In this document: piece by piece, positions 27,122 through 35,221 of the stretch
How positions within the stretch are numbered: position 1 is the stretch's first letter
Layout: every line of letters begins with the position of its first letter
NCBI GenBank assembly: GCA_964001305.1
Contig: CAXFAI010000019.1
Span: forward strand, 186,001 to 250,000
From: CAJXMH01 sp964001305
Lineage (GTDB): Bacteria > Bacteroidota > Bacteroidia > Flavobacteriales_E > Vicingaceae
Direction of reading: 5' to 3'
DNA: 64,000 bases
The notes under the pieces: model-generated
The model's input: the letters and a program-made list of their open reading frames with translations, nothing else
Told to the model about the DNA's origin: nothing
Database searches by the model: none
Position numbers and translations under genes: made by a program

Positions 27122-27140
27122 TTCAATGCTACGCATTGAA
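27122..27140. repeat. Palindrome TTCAATGC-TAC-GCATTGAA
   Basis: A perfect 8-bp inverted repeat with a 3-base loop, 4 bases before the second copy of the CAAAGCGGAGCTTTG palindrome. The two hairpins have the same stem-loop size class, which suggests related REP-like units. Confidence 0.6.
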
Positions 27141-27144
27141 ATAA

Positions 27145-27165
27145 TTTCAAAGCGGAGCTTTGAAA
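27145..27165. repeat. Palindromic repeat CAAAGCGGAGCTTTG, copy 2, with extended arms
   Basis: TTTCAAAGC (27145-27153) and GCTTTGAAA (27157-27165) form a perfect 9-bp stem around GGA. The 15-base core is identical to that at 26810-26824. Confidence 0.65.
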
Positions 27166-27282
27166 AAGAGGCCTCTTTAGAAAACTTATTGAATTCTTGA
27201 TCTTTCCTTAGCTCTCTTCAAGAAAGTAAATCCGACTGGATAATTTCATCCCAAACAAATCAGGAAAAGCTTTCAATGTACC

Positions 27283-27369
27283 TTCCTTGTCAGTTCGAGT
27301 GATTAGACTTTTAGTCGAATTGCCCGCCTGGATGAGACCGTTCGGTCAGGTATCGAAAACGACAAGGAA
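27283..27369. repeat. 87-bp segment bounded by 9-bp inverted repeats TTCCTTGTC / GACAAGGAA
   Basis: TTCCTTGTC at 27283-27291 and GACAAGGAA at 27361-27369 are perfect inverted repeats. Between them are GTTCGAGTGATT near the left end and GGTATCGAAAAC near the right end. This resembles, from memory, the dispersed Flavobacteriales intergenic repeat with GTCAGTTCGAGTG and GTATCGAGAACTGAC ends. It contains no open frame. Confidence 0.55.
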
Positions 27370-27765
27370 ATTACTATAAATGATGGTCAATTATTTGTAA
27401 CTAAAATTTGTCCTTCTCGATACATCCCGAAGATTCGGAACACTCGAAGTGACAAATTTTATCACTCGGCCGCCAGTCCGCCGAAATAAAATTCTATGGA
27501 AGGCGCGGCACTTAGGATTGATAAAGAATTGAAGTTTTTTATTTTACAGCCTTAGGTTTCCTGCCCGTCTACAGGAGCTCGTGCAAGGCAAGCGGGTGTC
27601 TTTCTTTTTGTTTCAAGCTAAAAAGGAATACAAAATAACATTATAAAAACTACCCCTTATGCAAAACGAAAGGTAAAACACGAGAAATTCGAAAAAGCGC
27701 TAATCATTTGAATAGCGGTTAACTTAAACAAGCATGATATTGAATCCGCTTAAATCAAAACAGGA

Positions 27766-28428
27766 TTAAAGCCGCTTCAACAAAGCCTCAGCAATCACCA
27801 AATCAGCAGGAGTGGTAATTTTTATATTTTCTGAATTTCCAGCTACCAATTGCACTGCATTTCCTGCTGCTTCGTAAACGGAAGCATCATCTGTAAAAGA
27901 AGGATGAAAATCTTGCTCATAAGCCGCTATGAGTTTTTCTACTTGAAAACATTGTGGCGTTTGAACCAAACAAAAATTCTTGCGGTCTTTTGCTACGGAA
28001 TGCTGTCCTTCTATGGCTCTTAAACTATCTTTTAACTCTACAACAGGTATTGCTGCTCCTTTCTTTTCAGCCCATTCAAAAGACTCTAAAATGCAATTTT
28101 TACTTACTAATGGCCTAACTGCATCGTGTATTCCAACCACTTCTCCACTCACTAAAGCTAAGCCCGCTTTTACGGAATGAAATCGTTCTAAGCCTCCTTC
28201 AGCTATTTTAATGGATTGAAATTCGGTTTCAAAGGACAATACCTTCCACCTAGCCATTTCTTGCTTTGGCAAAACCAACACCAATTCAGCCTCAGGCAAT
28301 GCCTTTCTAAATTGACGTATTGTATGAAATAAAATGGGTTCTCCGTTTAAGGGTAAAAACTGCTTGGGCGTTTCAGATCCCATGCGGCTTCCTTTCCCTC
28401 CGGCTACTATGATAACCGAATACTTCAC
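27766..28428 (-). CDS. ispD: 2-C-methyl-D-erythritol 4-phosphate cytidylyltransferase
   Basis: A 220-residue nucleotidyltransferase, third step of the MEP route to isoprenoids (MEP + CTP to CDP-ME). It has the N-terminal IVAGGKGSRMG loop, TPKQFLPL, the IHDAVRPLVS active-site segment and QTPQCF. It starts 1 base after queA ends and is the last gene of the run from gldB. Confidence 0.96.
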   Translation of the reverse strand: MKYSVIIVAGGKGSRMGSETPKQFLPLNGEPILFHTIRQFRKALPEAELVLVLPKQEMARWKVLSFETEFQSIKIAEGGLERFHSVKAGLALVSGEVVGIHDAVRPLVSKNCILESFEWAEKKGAAIPVVELKDSLRAIEGQHSVAKDRKNFCLVQTPQCFQVEKLIAAYEQDFHPSFTDDASVYEAAGNAVQLVAGNSENIKITTPADLVIAEALLKRL

Positions 28429-28429
28429 C

Positions 28430-29476
28430 TTAAATGATTAGCATGGCATCGCCATAGCTGTAGAATCGGTATTTTTCTTTGATCGCTTCCTGATAGGCTT
28501 CCATAACTAAGTCATAACCACCAAAAGCAGCAGTCATCATTAACAAGGTAGATTCTGGCATGTGGAAGTTTGTTACCATCATGTCTGCAATGCTAAAATC
28601 GTATGGAGGGAAAATAAATTTATTCGTCCATCCTTTATATGGTTTCAAGAAGCCATCGGTAGAAACTGAAGTTTCAACAGAACGCATACTCGTTGTTCCT
28701 ACAGCGCAAACTTTCTTTTTATTGCGTTTTGCTTGATTCACCACATCGGCCGTACTCTCAGGAATATTCATTTCCTCAGAATCCATCTTATGTTTGGTTA
28801 AATCTTCAACCTCAACCGGTCTAAAAGTTCCTAAACCAACATGCAAGGTAAGGTGCGCAAAATCAACTCCTTTGATTTCTAATCGCTTCAATAAGTTTTT
28901 ACTAAAATGAAGTCCGGCAGTTGGCGCTGCAACAGCTCCTTCATTCTTGGCGTATACCGTCTGATAACGATCTTCATCTTCAGGCTCTACATCTCTAGTT
29001 ATGTATTTTGGAATTGGAGTTTCTCCAAGCGATTCGATGATATTTTTGAATTCTTCATGAGTTCCATCAAATAAGAAACGCAGTGTTCTTCCACGCGAAG
29101 TGGTATTATCAATAACCTCAGCCACCAAATCATCATCACCGAAATAGAGTTTATTTCCAATTCTGATTTTACGAGCTGGATCTACCAATACATCCCATAA
29201 AAGATTTTCGTGATTCAATTCACGTAAAAGGAATACTTCAATTTTAGCACCTGTCTTCTCTTTATTACCATACAAACGAGCAGGAAACACTTTGGTATCG
29301 TTCATTACTAATACGTCACCTTCATCAAAATACTCAATGATGTCTTTAAATAATCTATGTTCAATGGTACCTTTTTCACGGTTTAAAACCATTAACCTCG
29401 ATTCGTCGCGATTGTTGGCAGGGTATTGAGCTAATAAATCTGTAGGGAGATCGAATTTGAACTTAGATAATTTCAT
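28430..29476 (-). CDS. queA: S-adenosylmethionine:tRNA ribosyltransferase-isomerase
   Basis: A 348-residue enzyme that transfers the ribosyl part of SAM to preQ1 in tRNA to form epoxyqueuosine. Family segments include DLLAQYPANNRDESRLMV at the N-terminus, VMNDTKVFPARL, APTAGLHFS, LHVGLGTFRPVE and the C-terminal NFHMPESTLLMM. The length is typical. It is followed by ispD with a 1-base gap. Confidence 0.97.
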   Translation of the reverse strand: MKLSKFKFDLPTDLLAQYPANNRDESRLMVLNREKGTIEHRLFKDIIEYFDEGDVLVMNDTKVFPARLYGNKEKTGAKIEVFLLRELNHENLLWDVLVDPARKIRIGNKLYFGDDDLVAEVIDNTTSRGRTLRFLFDGTHEEFKNIIESLGETPIPKYITRDVEPEDEDRYQTVYAKNEGAVAAPTAGLHFSKNLLKRLEIKGVDFAHLTLHVGLGTFRPVEVEDLTKHKMDSEEMNIPESTADVVNQAKRNKKKVCAVGTTSMRSVETSVSTDGFLKPYKGWTNKFIFPPYDFSIADMMVTNFHMPESTLLMMTAAFGGYDLVMEAYQEAIKEKYRFYSYGDAMLII

Positions 29477-29514
29477 ACGTTGATCAGTTTAGAACAGTTC
29501 CAAAAAATGAGAGG

Positions 29515-29522
29515 CAAAATTA
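29515..29522 (-). promoter_or_regulatory. Candidate -7 box upstream of queA
   Basis: On the minus strand TAATTTTG fits TAnnTTTG and lies 38 bases before the queA start, in the 54-base gap after truB. There is no clear -33 TTG. It may give queA-ispD expression independent of the upstream genes. Confidence 0.35.
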
Positions 29523-29530
29523 ATAAAAAA

Positions 29531-30232
29531 TTAAGCCTTATTTACAGCCATTTCTTCGATCTGCGATACTAGCGTTTCAATGTTTAAAGCATTATTAACA
29601 GAATGGGTTCCTATTTGGGTTCTTCTCAAGCTTTTGAGATAAGCTCCTACACCTAACTCTTGCCCAAAATCGTGGGCTATGGAACGGATGTAGGTTCCTT
29701 TAGAACAAACGATTTCAAATTCAACCACAGGCATGGCTATGTGCGTTAATTCAAATTTTTCAACTTCAATCAATTTCTTCTTTAACTCAGGTTGCTTACC
29801 GGCTCGAGCTAAATCATACGCTCGTTTACCATTAATTTTTTTTGCCGAAAAGATAGGAGGTGCTTGTTCGTATGCACCAGTTAAAGGTTCAGTGGCTTGA
29901 TGCAAAGATTCCATACTTAAAAAAGAAGGGTCTTTTATTTGTTGCACTTCAGTTTCTAAATCGTAAGAAGGAGTAACAGCACCTAACTCAATGCTTCCCG
30001 TATATACTTTGGTTTGACCTTGAATTTCAGGAATTGTTTTGGTTTTCTTTCCCGTGCAAACAATCAGCAGTCCGCTAGCTAAGGGGTCTAAAGTTCCAGC
30101 ATGACCAATTTTGATTTTTTTGATTCCCAGATTCTTTTTGATGGTCCATTTTAATTTATTGACCACATCAAAAGATGTCCAATGAAGGGGTTTATCAATC
30201 AGTAAAACCTCTCCATCTAAAAAGTGATACAT
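29531..30232 (-). CDS. truB: tRNA pseudouridine-55 synthase
   Basis: A 233-residue enzyme that makes pseudouridine 55 in the tRNA T loop. The catalytic Asp is D49 in GHAGTLDPLASG; LLIDKPLHWTSFDVV and CSKGTYIRSIAHDFG are further family motifs. It is a short TruB without the C-terminal PUA domain, as usual for Bacteroidota. It follows the DUF3098 gene by 9 bases. Confidence 0.96.
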   Translation of the reverse strand: MYHFLDGEVLLIDKPLHWTSFDVVNKLKWTIKKNLGIKKIKIGHAGTLDPLASGLLIVCTGKKTKTIPEIQGQTKVYTGSIELGAVTPSYDLETEVQQIKDPSFLSMESLHQATEPLTGAYEQAPPIFSAKKINGKRAYDLARAGKQPELKKKLIEVEKFELTHIAMPVVEFEIVCSKGTYIRSIAHDFGQELGVGAYLKSLRRTQIGTHSVNNALNIETLVSQIEEMAVNKA

Positions 30233-30241
30233 AAAAGGAAA

Positions 30242-30487
30242 TTATTCTTCGTTCTTAGGACGCTTCAAAATACCATAAAAGCCAATTCCAAAGCCGATTA
30301 AAACAACAATAGGTGCTAAAGTTATTCGCTGGAACGAAAAAAGCTCGTCATACTTAAAGACATTAGGATCGTCGGAACCTCCGCCTACCATTAATATGTA
30401 GCCTATTATTACTACGATAGCAGATAGGGCAAATAGTTTATAGTTTTCTTTACCGAAGGCTAATTCATCTTGTGGCTTATCACTCAT
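30242..30487 (-). CDS. DUF3098 small membrane protein
   Basis: An 81-residue protein with two hydrophobic helices (about residues 15-35 and 52-74) separated by a loop GGGSDDPNVFKYDELFSF. This matches the DUF3098 family, which is regularly found between ftsX and truB or uppP in Bacteroidota. Function is unknown; the constant neighbourhood suggests a link to cell division or envelope growth. Confidence 0.85.
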   Translation of the reverse strand: MSDKPQDELAFGKENYKLFALSAIVVIIGYILMVGGGSDDPNVFKYDELFSFQRITLAPIVVLIGFGIGFYGILKRPKNEE

Positions 30488-30502
30488 GGTTTCTATCGTT
30501 TA

Positions 30503-31375
30503 CTAGTAAAGGTCTCCGCTTTGCATTCTTAAGAATTTGCGAACAGCGAGAGAGGTTGATATCCACGAAATTAATACTCCTAGTACAATTACCGCAGAAA
30601 AGAGAATAATATAGATGTTAAAATCTTGTAATTCAACTAAAGAAGGGAAATTTCGCTTAACTGAATACATCACTCCTAACAGAAGCAAAATAGCAATCAA
30701 TCCACTTAAAATTCCATTCCAGATACCTCGCGCAACAAAAGGTCTTCGAATAAATCCTCCAGTTGCTCCAACCAATTGCATGGTTTTAATTAAAAAGCGC
30801 TTTGAATAAATGGCCAAACGAATGGTGTTATTGATAAGTGCAATCACAACGATTAGTAGCAATGCACTAAATGCAAGCAAAACCAAACCTATTCTTCTAA
30901 TATTCCCATTAAGTTCAGCCAATAAATCTTTCTGATAGACAACCTCTTTTACAATAGGGTATTTCTTTACTTCAGCTGCTATTTCTTGAATTTGGTCTTC
31001 ATCTGCAAAAGCAGCCTTCAGATATAAATCAATACTTGCAGAAAGTGGATTATAGCCTAAAAAGTCGACAAAATCCTCTCCAAGATCTTCTTCAAGCAAA
31101 GTGGCAGCAGTTTCCTGATCAACATAAGTAAGGCGATTGGTATAAACTTTTGCAATTAATTCCGTTTGAAGATTCTGAATCTGTTTTTCTGTCAATTCAT
31201 CTTGCAGATAAATGGACATGCCCACATTCTCCTTCACATGATCGGAAATCTTTTTGGCATTCAGCAAAATCATACCTAAAAGTCCCATCATAAATAGTAC
31301 TAAAGAAATACTAATGATTGTACTTACATAAGATGAACGAACTCGAAACGGCGTTTTGTTTTTCTCTGAAGCCAT
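30503..31375 (-). CDS. ftsX: Cell division permease FtsX
   Basis: A 290-residue inner-membrane protein with the FtsX topology: helix 1 at about residues 17-40, a periplasmic domain to about 165, then three C-terminal helices. It carries IRLAIYSKRFLIKTMQLVGA, the typical cytoplasmic motif that contacts FtsE. With FtsE (not in the window) it controls peptidoglycan hydrolysis at the septum. A 55-base gap separates it from gldC. Confidence 0.93.
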   Translation of the reverse strand: MASEKNKTPFRVRSSYVSTIISISLVLFMMGLLGMILLNAKKISDHVKENVGMSIYLQDELTEKQIQNLQTELIAKVYTNRLTYVDQETAATLLEEDLGEDFVDFLGYNPLSASIDLYLKAAFADEDQIQEIAAEVKKYPIVKEVVYQKDLLAELNGNIRRIGLVLLAFSALLLIVVIALINNTIRLAIYSKRFLIKTMQLVGATGGFIRRPFVARGIWNGILSGLIAILLLLGVMYSVKRNFPSLVELQDFNIYIILFSAVIVLGVLISWISTSLAVRKFLRMQSGDLY

Positions 31376-31392
31376 AAAAACTTTAATTGAGG

Positions 31393-31422
31393 CTAAATTA
31401 TAAATTTAAGACTTACTGTCAA
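31393..31422 (-). promoter_or_regulatory. Candidate promoter for ftsX
   Basis: On the minus strand TTG (31420-31422) and TAATTTAG (31393-31400) are 19 bases apart. The -7 box differs from TAnnTTTG at one base. It lies in the 55-base gap after gldC and could drive ftsX separately. Confidence 0.35.
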
Positions 31423-31430
31423 GCCTGTTC

Positions 31431-31769
31431 TTAGCTTTTCAATACTCCTAATTTAACGGCGATATCTTTTCCAAAAGCTCTCATTTCTTCTGCAATTTTT
31501 TGATCGCCAGTTGCTCGCTCAAAAGAATCAGCCATGGTGATGATGTTCTGACAAGCAAATTTTTTCATCTCATCAACCATCATTTCTTTGGTCCACAAAT
31601 CAATTCTTAGGGTATTATTTTCTTCTTCATCCCAAAGGGCGAGCATTATTGCTCTACTTTGATTTTCCTTTTCTTTATCTGAGCCTTCAGCTTCCCATTT
31701 TATCTTTTCAGGAACTTGATTTTCATCCAGTTCAATGGTAAACTTAATTTCTGATTTTTTCTTACTCAT
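31431..31769 (-). CDS. gldC: Gliding motility protein GldC
   Basis: A 112-residue soluble, acidic/basic-rich protein with the family features EIKFTIELDENQVPEKI at the N-terminus and the central ALWDEEENNTLRIDLWT. GldC supports gliding in Flavobacterium and is encoded next to GldB, as here. It has no signal peptide and is probably cytoplasmic. The start codon ATG abuts the end of gldB without spacing. Confidence 0.95.
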   Translation of the reverse strand: MSKKKSEIKFTIELDENQVPEKIKWEAEGSDKEKENQSRAIMLALWDEEENNTLRIDLWTKEMMVDEMKKFACQNIITMADSFERATGDQKIAEEMRAFGKDIAVKLGVLKS

Positions 31770-32786
31770 CTATCTCTTCGGTTTATAATTTGATTGTTGC
31801 AAAAGTAAGTCCGCATTATCCATTTCAATCAATTGTTTTAATGTCGTATTTGGGTTCGACTTCATAAATGCTTCTACAATTTTATAGCCCATCCACTGCC
31901 CCACTCGTCCAGGTGAGCCTTCAGGAAACCCTGCAATGAAAGGTGCTTCACCCATGTATTTTCTAATTAAGTGGTTTTCCATCGTATGAAGCAATTCCAT
32001 TTCAACAAAATGAAACCAAATTTCTGCCTCATTTTCTTCACACCAAGTTAACTCTTCTTGTGTGTAATTGATTAACAGATGATCAGGCAGTTCATATAGG
32101 AAAGCATGCATCAAAAAAGCAATCTTACCCTGATAAATCATTTGACTCAACAAATTACTTCCTCCAGCTCTATTAAATTCTGAAACCAACCAAGCACGCA
32201 TTGCATCGGCTACCATATATTCTCTTTCAAAATACTTGAATTTATATTTTGGTATTCCTGCTTGTGCATATGTTTTATAATCCTTTCCTAAGTACATATC
32301 CAAGCCAATACCCAATAAGCTATCATCGGCAACGGTAGTATAAGTAAATGCAGAAAGAAAGGTATAAACTTCTGGAATTTGAGCTTCTGGAAAATGATAT
32401 TGAAAACGAGAAAATGCTTTATTCAATTGAGCTTGCTCCTGTTCAAAGGTGGAATTTCCATAGGTACTTTTCACTTTTTGAAATAGTTCATTGATATCTT
32501 CATCGTTCAAAAATTGGGAAAAGGTTTGAATTCCACCTTGATTTGGAGGACCAAATCGCATAACACCTTGCACATAGAGAGGCAAAAATCGCGGATATTC
32601 TTTTTCCCACTGCGAGTAGCTTTCAGCAGATAAGGTATTTTCTGCCTTTTCAATTAATGATAAGTCAAATCTTATCCATTCACGCTCCACGGTATAATTC
32701 TCCTTGGGAATTTCCCAATTAGACTGATTACAAGCAAAAAGGCTTAAAATAAAAATGGAAATAATGATTGAAGAAATAAGCTTCAT
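31770..32786 (-). CDS. gldB: Gliding motility lipoprotein GldB
   Basis: A 338-residue lipoprotein (lipobox LFAC near residue 19). The mature protein matches GldB in length and in motifs such as VQGVMRFGPPNQGG and WMGYKIVEAFMKSNP near the end. GldB is essential for gliding in Flavobacterium johnsoniae and is related to zinc-peptidase-like folds. It heads the run gldB-gldC-ftsX-DUF3098-truB-queA-ispD. Confidence 0.95.
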   Translation of the reverse strand: MKLISSIIISIFILSLFACNQSNWEIPKENYTVEREWIRFDLSLIEKAENTLSAESYSQWEKEYPRFLPLYVQGVMRFGPPNQGGIQTFSQFLNDEDINELFQKVKSTYGNSTFEQEQAQLNKAFSRFQYHFPEAQIPEVYTFLSAFTYTTVADDSLLGIGLDMYLGKDYKTYAQAGIPKYKFKYFEREYMVADAMRAWLVSEFNRAGGSNLLSQMIYQGKIAFLMHAFLYELPDHLLINYTQEELTWCEENEAEIWFHFVEMELLHTMENHLIRKYMGEAPFIAGFPEGSPGRVGQWMGYKIVEAFMKSNPNTTLKQLIEMDNADLLLQQSNYKPKR

Positions 32787-32802
32787 ATAAACAAAAACAG
32801 CT

Positions 32803-32810
32803 TAGTTTTG
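32803..32810 (+). promoter_or_regulatory. Candidate -7 box for the barrel protein at 32837
   Basis: TAGTTTTG fits TAnnTTTG and lies 26 bases before the ATG, in the 50-base divergent gap. No -33 TTG at the right distance is seen. Confidence 0.35.
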
Positions 32811-32836
32811 TAGCTTTAATACGAGATTTCAAAAAT

Positions 32837-33571
32837 ATGAAAAAGTTATACGCCTTAGGTCTACTATTTATTGCATTTAACCTTGTGCAAGCTCAAGATA
32901 AAAGTTTTCAATTGGGTTTTCAACTTTCACCTAATATTAGCTGGATTAGCCCTGATTCAGAAGGATTAGAAAATGAGGGCAACAAATTGGGCTTTAGTTA
33001 TGGAATTATCGCTGACTTCAACATTGCTGAAAATTACTCTATATCAACAGGTTTTACCTTATTAAACTCAGGTGGAAAGATTAATTATCCGGACAAAATT
33101 GACATTATTAGTCAAGCTGGTGCTACTATTTCTCAAGGCGGTAGAACAACAGCAGATTTAAGATTAAAATACATTCAAATTCCTTTTACCATTAAGTTAA
33201 AAACCAATGAAATTGGTTACATGAAATACTTTGGTCAATTTGGTGTGGGCACTGCGTTTAATATTGATGCTGTTGCCGAAGAAGAGTTTACTTACCCAGG
33301 TGGAAATGGTGCAATCAAAAACGACGATGTAGATTACAAAGATGAAATTTCGCTATTCAGAGCTAGTTTATTGATGGGAATTGGAGCAGAATATAATGTT
33401 TCAGGAAATACATCGATTATGTTTGGAATCAATTTTGACAATGGCTTCCTAAATATTTTAAGTGAAGATATTTATGCTGAAGATGCTAATGGAAATGGTG
33501 AAGGAAACAGAGATGAAAGCTTTAAGGCTATTAACAACTCCATTATTCTAAATTTCGGAATCTTATTCTAG
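32837..33571 (+). CDS. PorT-family outer-membrane beta-barrel protein
   Basis: A 244-residue exported protein with a signal peptide (first ~19 residues, ending VQAQ) and alternating amphipathic strands ending in NSIILNFGILF, as for small outer-membrane barrels. It begins FQLGFQLSPNISWIS, the usual start of PorT-like (outer_membrane_beta-barrel_2) proteins. Function is unknown. It is followed by nadE after 21 bases. Confidence 0.8.
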   Translation: MKKLYALGLLFIAFNLVQAQDKSFQLGFQLSPNISWISPDSEGLENEGNKLGFSYGIIADFNIAENYSISTGFTLLNSGGKINYPDKIDIISQAGATISQGGRTTADLRLKYIQIPFTIKLKTNEIGYMKYFGQFGVGTAFNIDAVAEEEFTYPGGNGAIKNDDVDYKDEISLFRASLLMGIGAEYNVSGNTSIMFGINFDNGFLNILSEDIYAEDANGNGEGNRDESFKAINNSIILNFGILF

Positions 33572-33592
33572 TCGCTTTTAGAAAGCTTTTTC

Positions 33593-35221
33593 ATGAAATT
33601 AGCGCTTGCTCAACTGAACTACCACATTGGCAATTTTGAAGCCAATGAAAAAAAAATAATTGATGCGATTTCAGAGGCAAAAGAGAATGGCGCTGATCTT
33701 GTTGTTTTTGCAGAATTGAGCATTTGCGGTTACCCTCCAAGAGATTTCTTACAATTTGAAGATTTTATTGTAAAATGCGATGAAAGCTTAACAAGAATTG
33801 CATCTCATTGTCATGGAATTGCGGCCATTGTAGGTTCTCCTTCGTTGAATAAAAAGAAAAAAGGGAAGTCGCTTCACAATTCAGCCTATTTTCTAAAGGA
33901 TGGAAAGATTGAATCAGTGCATCACAAGCAACTATTGCCCACTTACGATGTATTTGATGAAAACAGGTATTTTGAACCAGCCAAAGACGTTCAATGCATT
34001 AACTATAAGGGTAAAAAAATTGCCTTGACCATTTGCGAAGACTTATGGAATATGAAAGGTGATTTTCTATATAGAAAGTCCCCAATGAAAGAATTGAGCG
34101 ATGAGCAGCCAGACTTTATCATCAATATTGCTGCATCGCCTTTTCACACCAACCAACAGGCGGAAAGACAGAAAGTATTTGCCTGGAATTCAAAGAAGTA
34201 CAATACCCCCATCTATTATGTAAATCATATTGGAGCTCAAACGGAATTAATATTTGACGGTGGTTCAGGCTGTTTTTTTAAAGACCAGTATATTTCGAAG
34301 GCCTCTTATTTCGAAGAATCTATCCAGTATTTTAATACCGAAAAGAAAGAGTCGACTCCTGAAACAATTTCAACCGTTCAAGAATTTGAATTAATTGAAA
34401 AAGCACTGATTACAGGAATTGCTGACTACTTCAAAAAACTCAACTTTAAGAAAGCCACCTTAGGTTTAAGTGGTGGAATTGATTCAGCTTTAACCTTAGT
34501 GCTTGCGGTTAAAGCTTTAGGGAAAGAAAATGTAATTCCGATTATGATGCCTTCCCAATTTTCTTCTGAGCACTCAATTAGCGACTCAGTTAAGCTTTGC
34601 AATAACTTGGGTTGTCAGTATCACCAAATTGAAATTGAAGAAATCTACAAAAGTTTTGATAAACAGCTTCATCCGCTATTCAAAGACACCGTTTTTAATG
34701 TAGCTGAAGAAAACATTCAATCTCGGATTAGAGGAACTTTAGTCATGGCGCATACCAATAAGTTTGGGACCATTTTGCTAAACACATCTAACAAAAGTGA
34801 ATTAGCTGTGGGCTATGGCACACTTTACGGAGATATGGCAGGTGGACTTTCAGTTATAGGCGATTTATACAAAACAGAAGTTTACGAACTTTCTAAGTTT
34901 ATCAACAAGGACGAAGAAATTATCCCAAATCATATTATAACGAAAGAGCCTTCTGCGGAATTAAGACCCAATCAAAAAGACTCCGACTCACTGCCTGATT
35001 ACAACATTTTAGACCGTATTCTTTTTGAATACATTGAAAACGAACAAAGTCCTTCAAAAATTATTGAATTAGGCTTTGATCAAGCACTGGTGCAACGTAT
35101 TTTAAGGATGGTTAACATCAATGAATACAAAAGACATCAAGCACCTCCTATATTAAGAGTTTCGAAAAAAGCTTTTGGCATGGGAAGAAGAATGCCTATC
35201 GTTGGAAAATATTTGATTTAA
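33593..35221 (+). CDS. nadE: Glutamine-dependent NAD+ synthetase
   Basis: A 542-residue two-domain enzyme for the last step of NAD synthesis. The N-terminal nitrilase domain (residues about 1-250) has its Glu-Lys-Cys triad in FAELSICG (E41), HKQLLPTYDVFDE and LTICEDLW. The C-terminal synthetase domain has the PP-loop GLSGGIDSALTL and NKSELAVGYGTLYGDMAGG. The stop codon shares the four bases TTAA with the stop of convergent korB. Confidence 0.96.
   Translation: MKLALAQLNYHIGNFEANEKKIIDAISEAKENGADLVVFAELSICGYPPRDFLQFEDFIVKCDESLTRIASHCHGIAAIVGSPSLNKKKKGKSLHNSAYFLKDGKIESVHHKQLLPTYDVFDENRYFEPAKDVQCINYKGKKIALTICEDLWNMKGDFLYRKSPMKELSDEQPDFIINIAASPFHTNQQAERQKVFAWNSKKYNTPIYYVNHIGAQTELIFDGGSGCFFKDQYISKASYFEESIQYFNTEKKESTPETISTVQEFELIEKALITGIADYFKKLNFKKATLGLSGGIDSALTLVLAVKALGKENVIPIMMPSQFSSEHSISDSVKLCNNLGCQYHQIEIEEIYKSFDKQLHPLFKDTVFNVAEENIQSRIRGTLVMAHTNKFGTILLNTSNKSELAVGYGTLYGDMAGGLSVIGDLYKTEVYELSKFINKDEEIIPNHIITKEPSAELRPNQKDSDSLPDYNILDRILFEYIENEQSPSKIIELGFDQALVQRILRMVNINEYKRHQAPPILRVSKKAFGMGRRMPIVGKYLI

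Larger units (their letters stand above)
26730..27765. other. 1-kb gene-free, repeat-rich intergenic stretch
   Basis: No open frame of credible length is present on either strand. The stretch holds several hairpin-forming palindromes, one short T9SS tail remnant (26937-27014), a pair of copies of the CAAAGCGGAGCTTTG palindrome and a segment with 9-bp terminal inverted repeats (27283-27369); these are listed separately. The rest (about 27370-27765), next to the ispD end, includes GC-richer patches such as GCCCGTCTACAGGAGC and shows no further gene-like signal. Confidence 0.75.

Noticed and set aside
26730..27765. A CRISPR array or insertion sequence in the gene-free region
   Set aside because: The repeats are two-copy palindromes without regular spacers, and there is no transposase frame.
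31400..31425. A sigma-70-type promoter TTGACA ... TATAAT before ftsX
   Set aside because: The spacing is only 14 bases; the TTG/TAnnTTTG-type reading fits the organism better.
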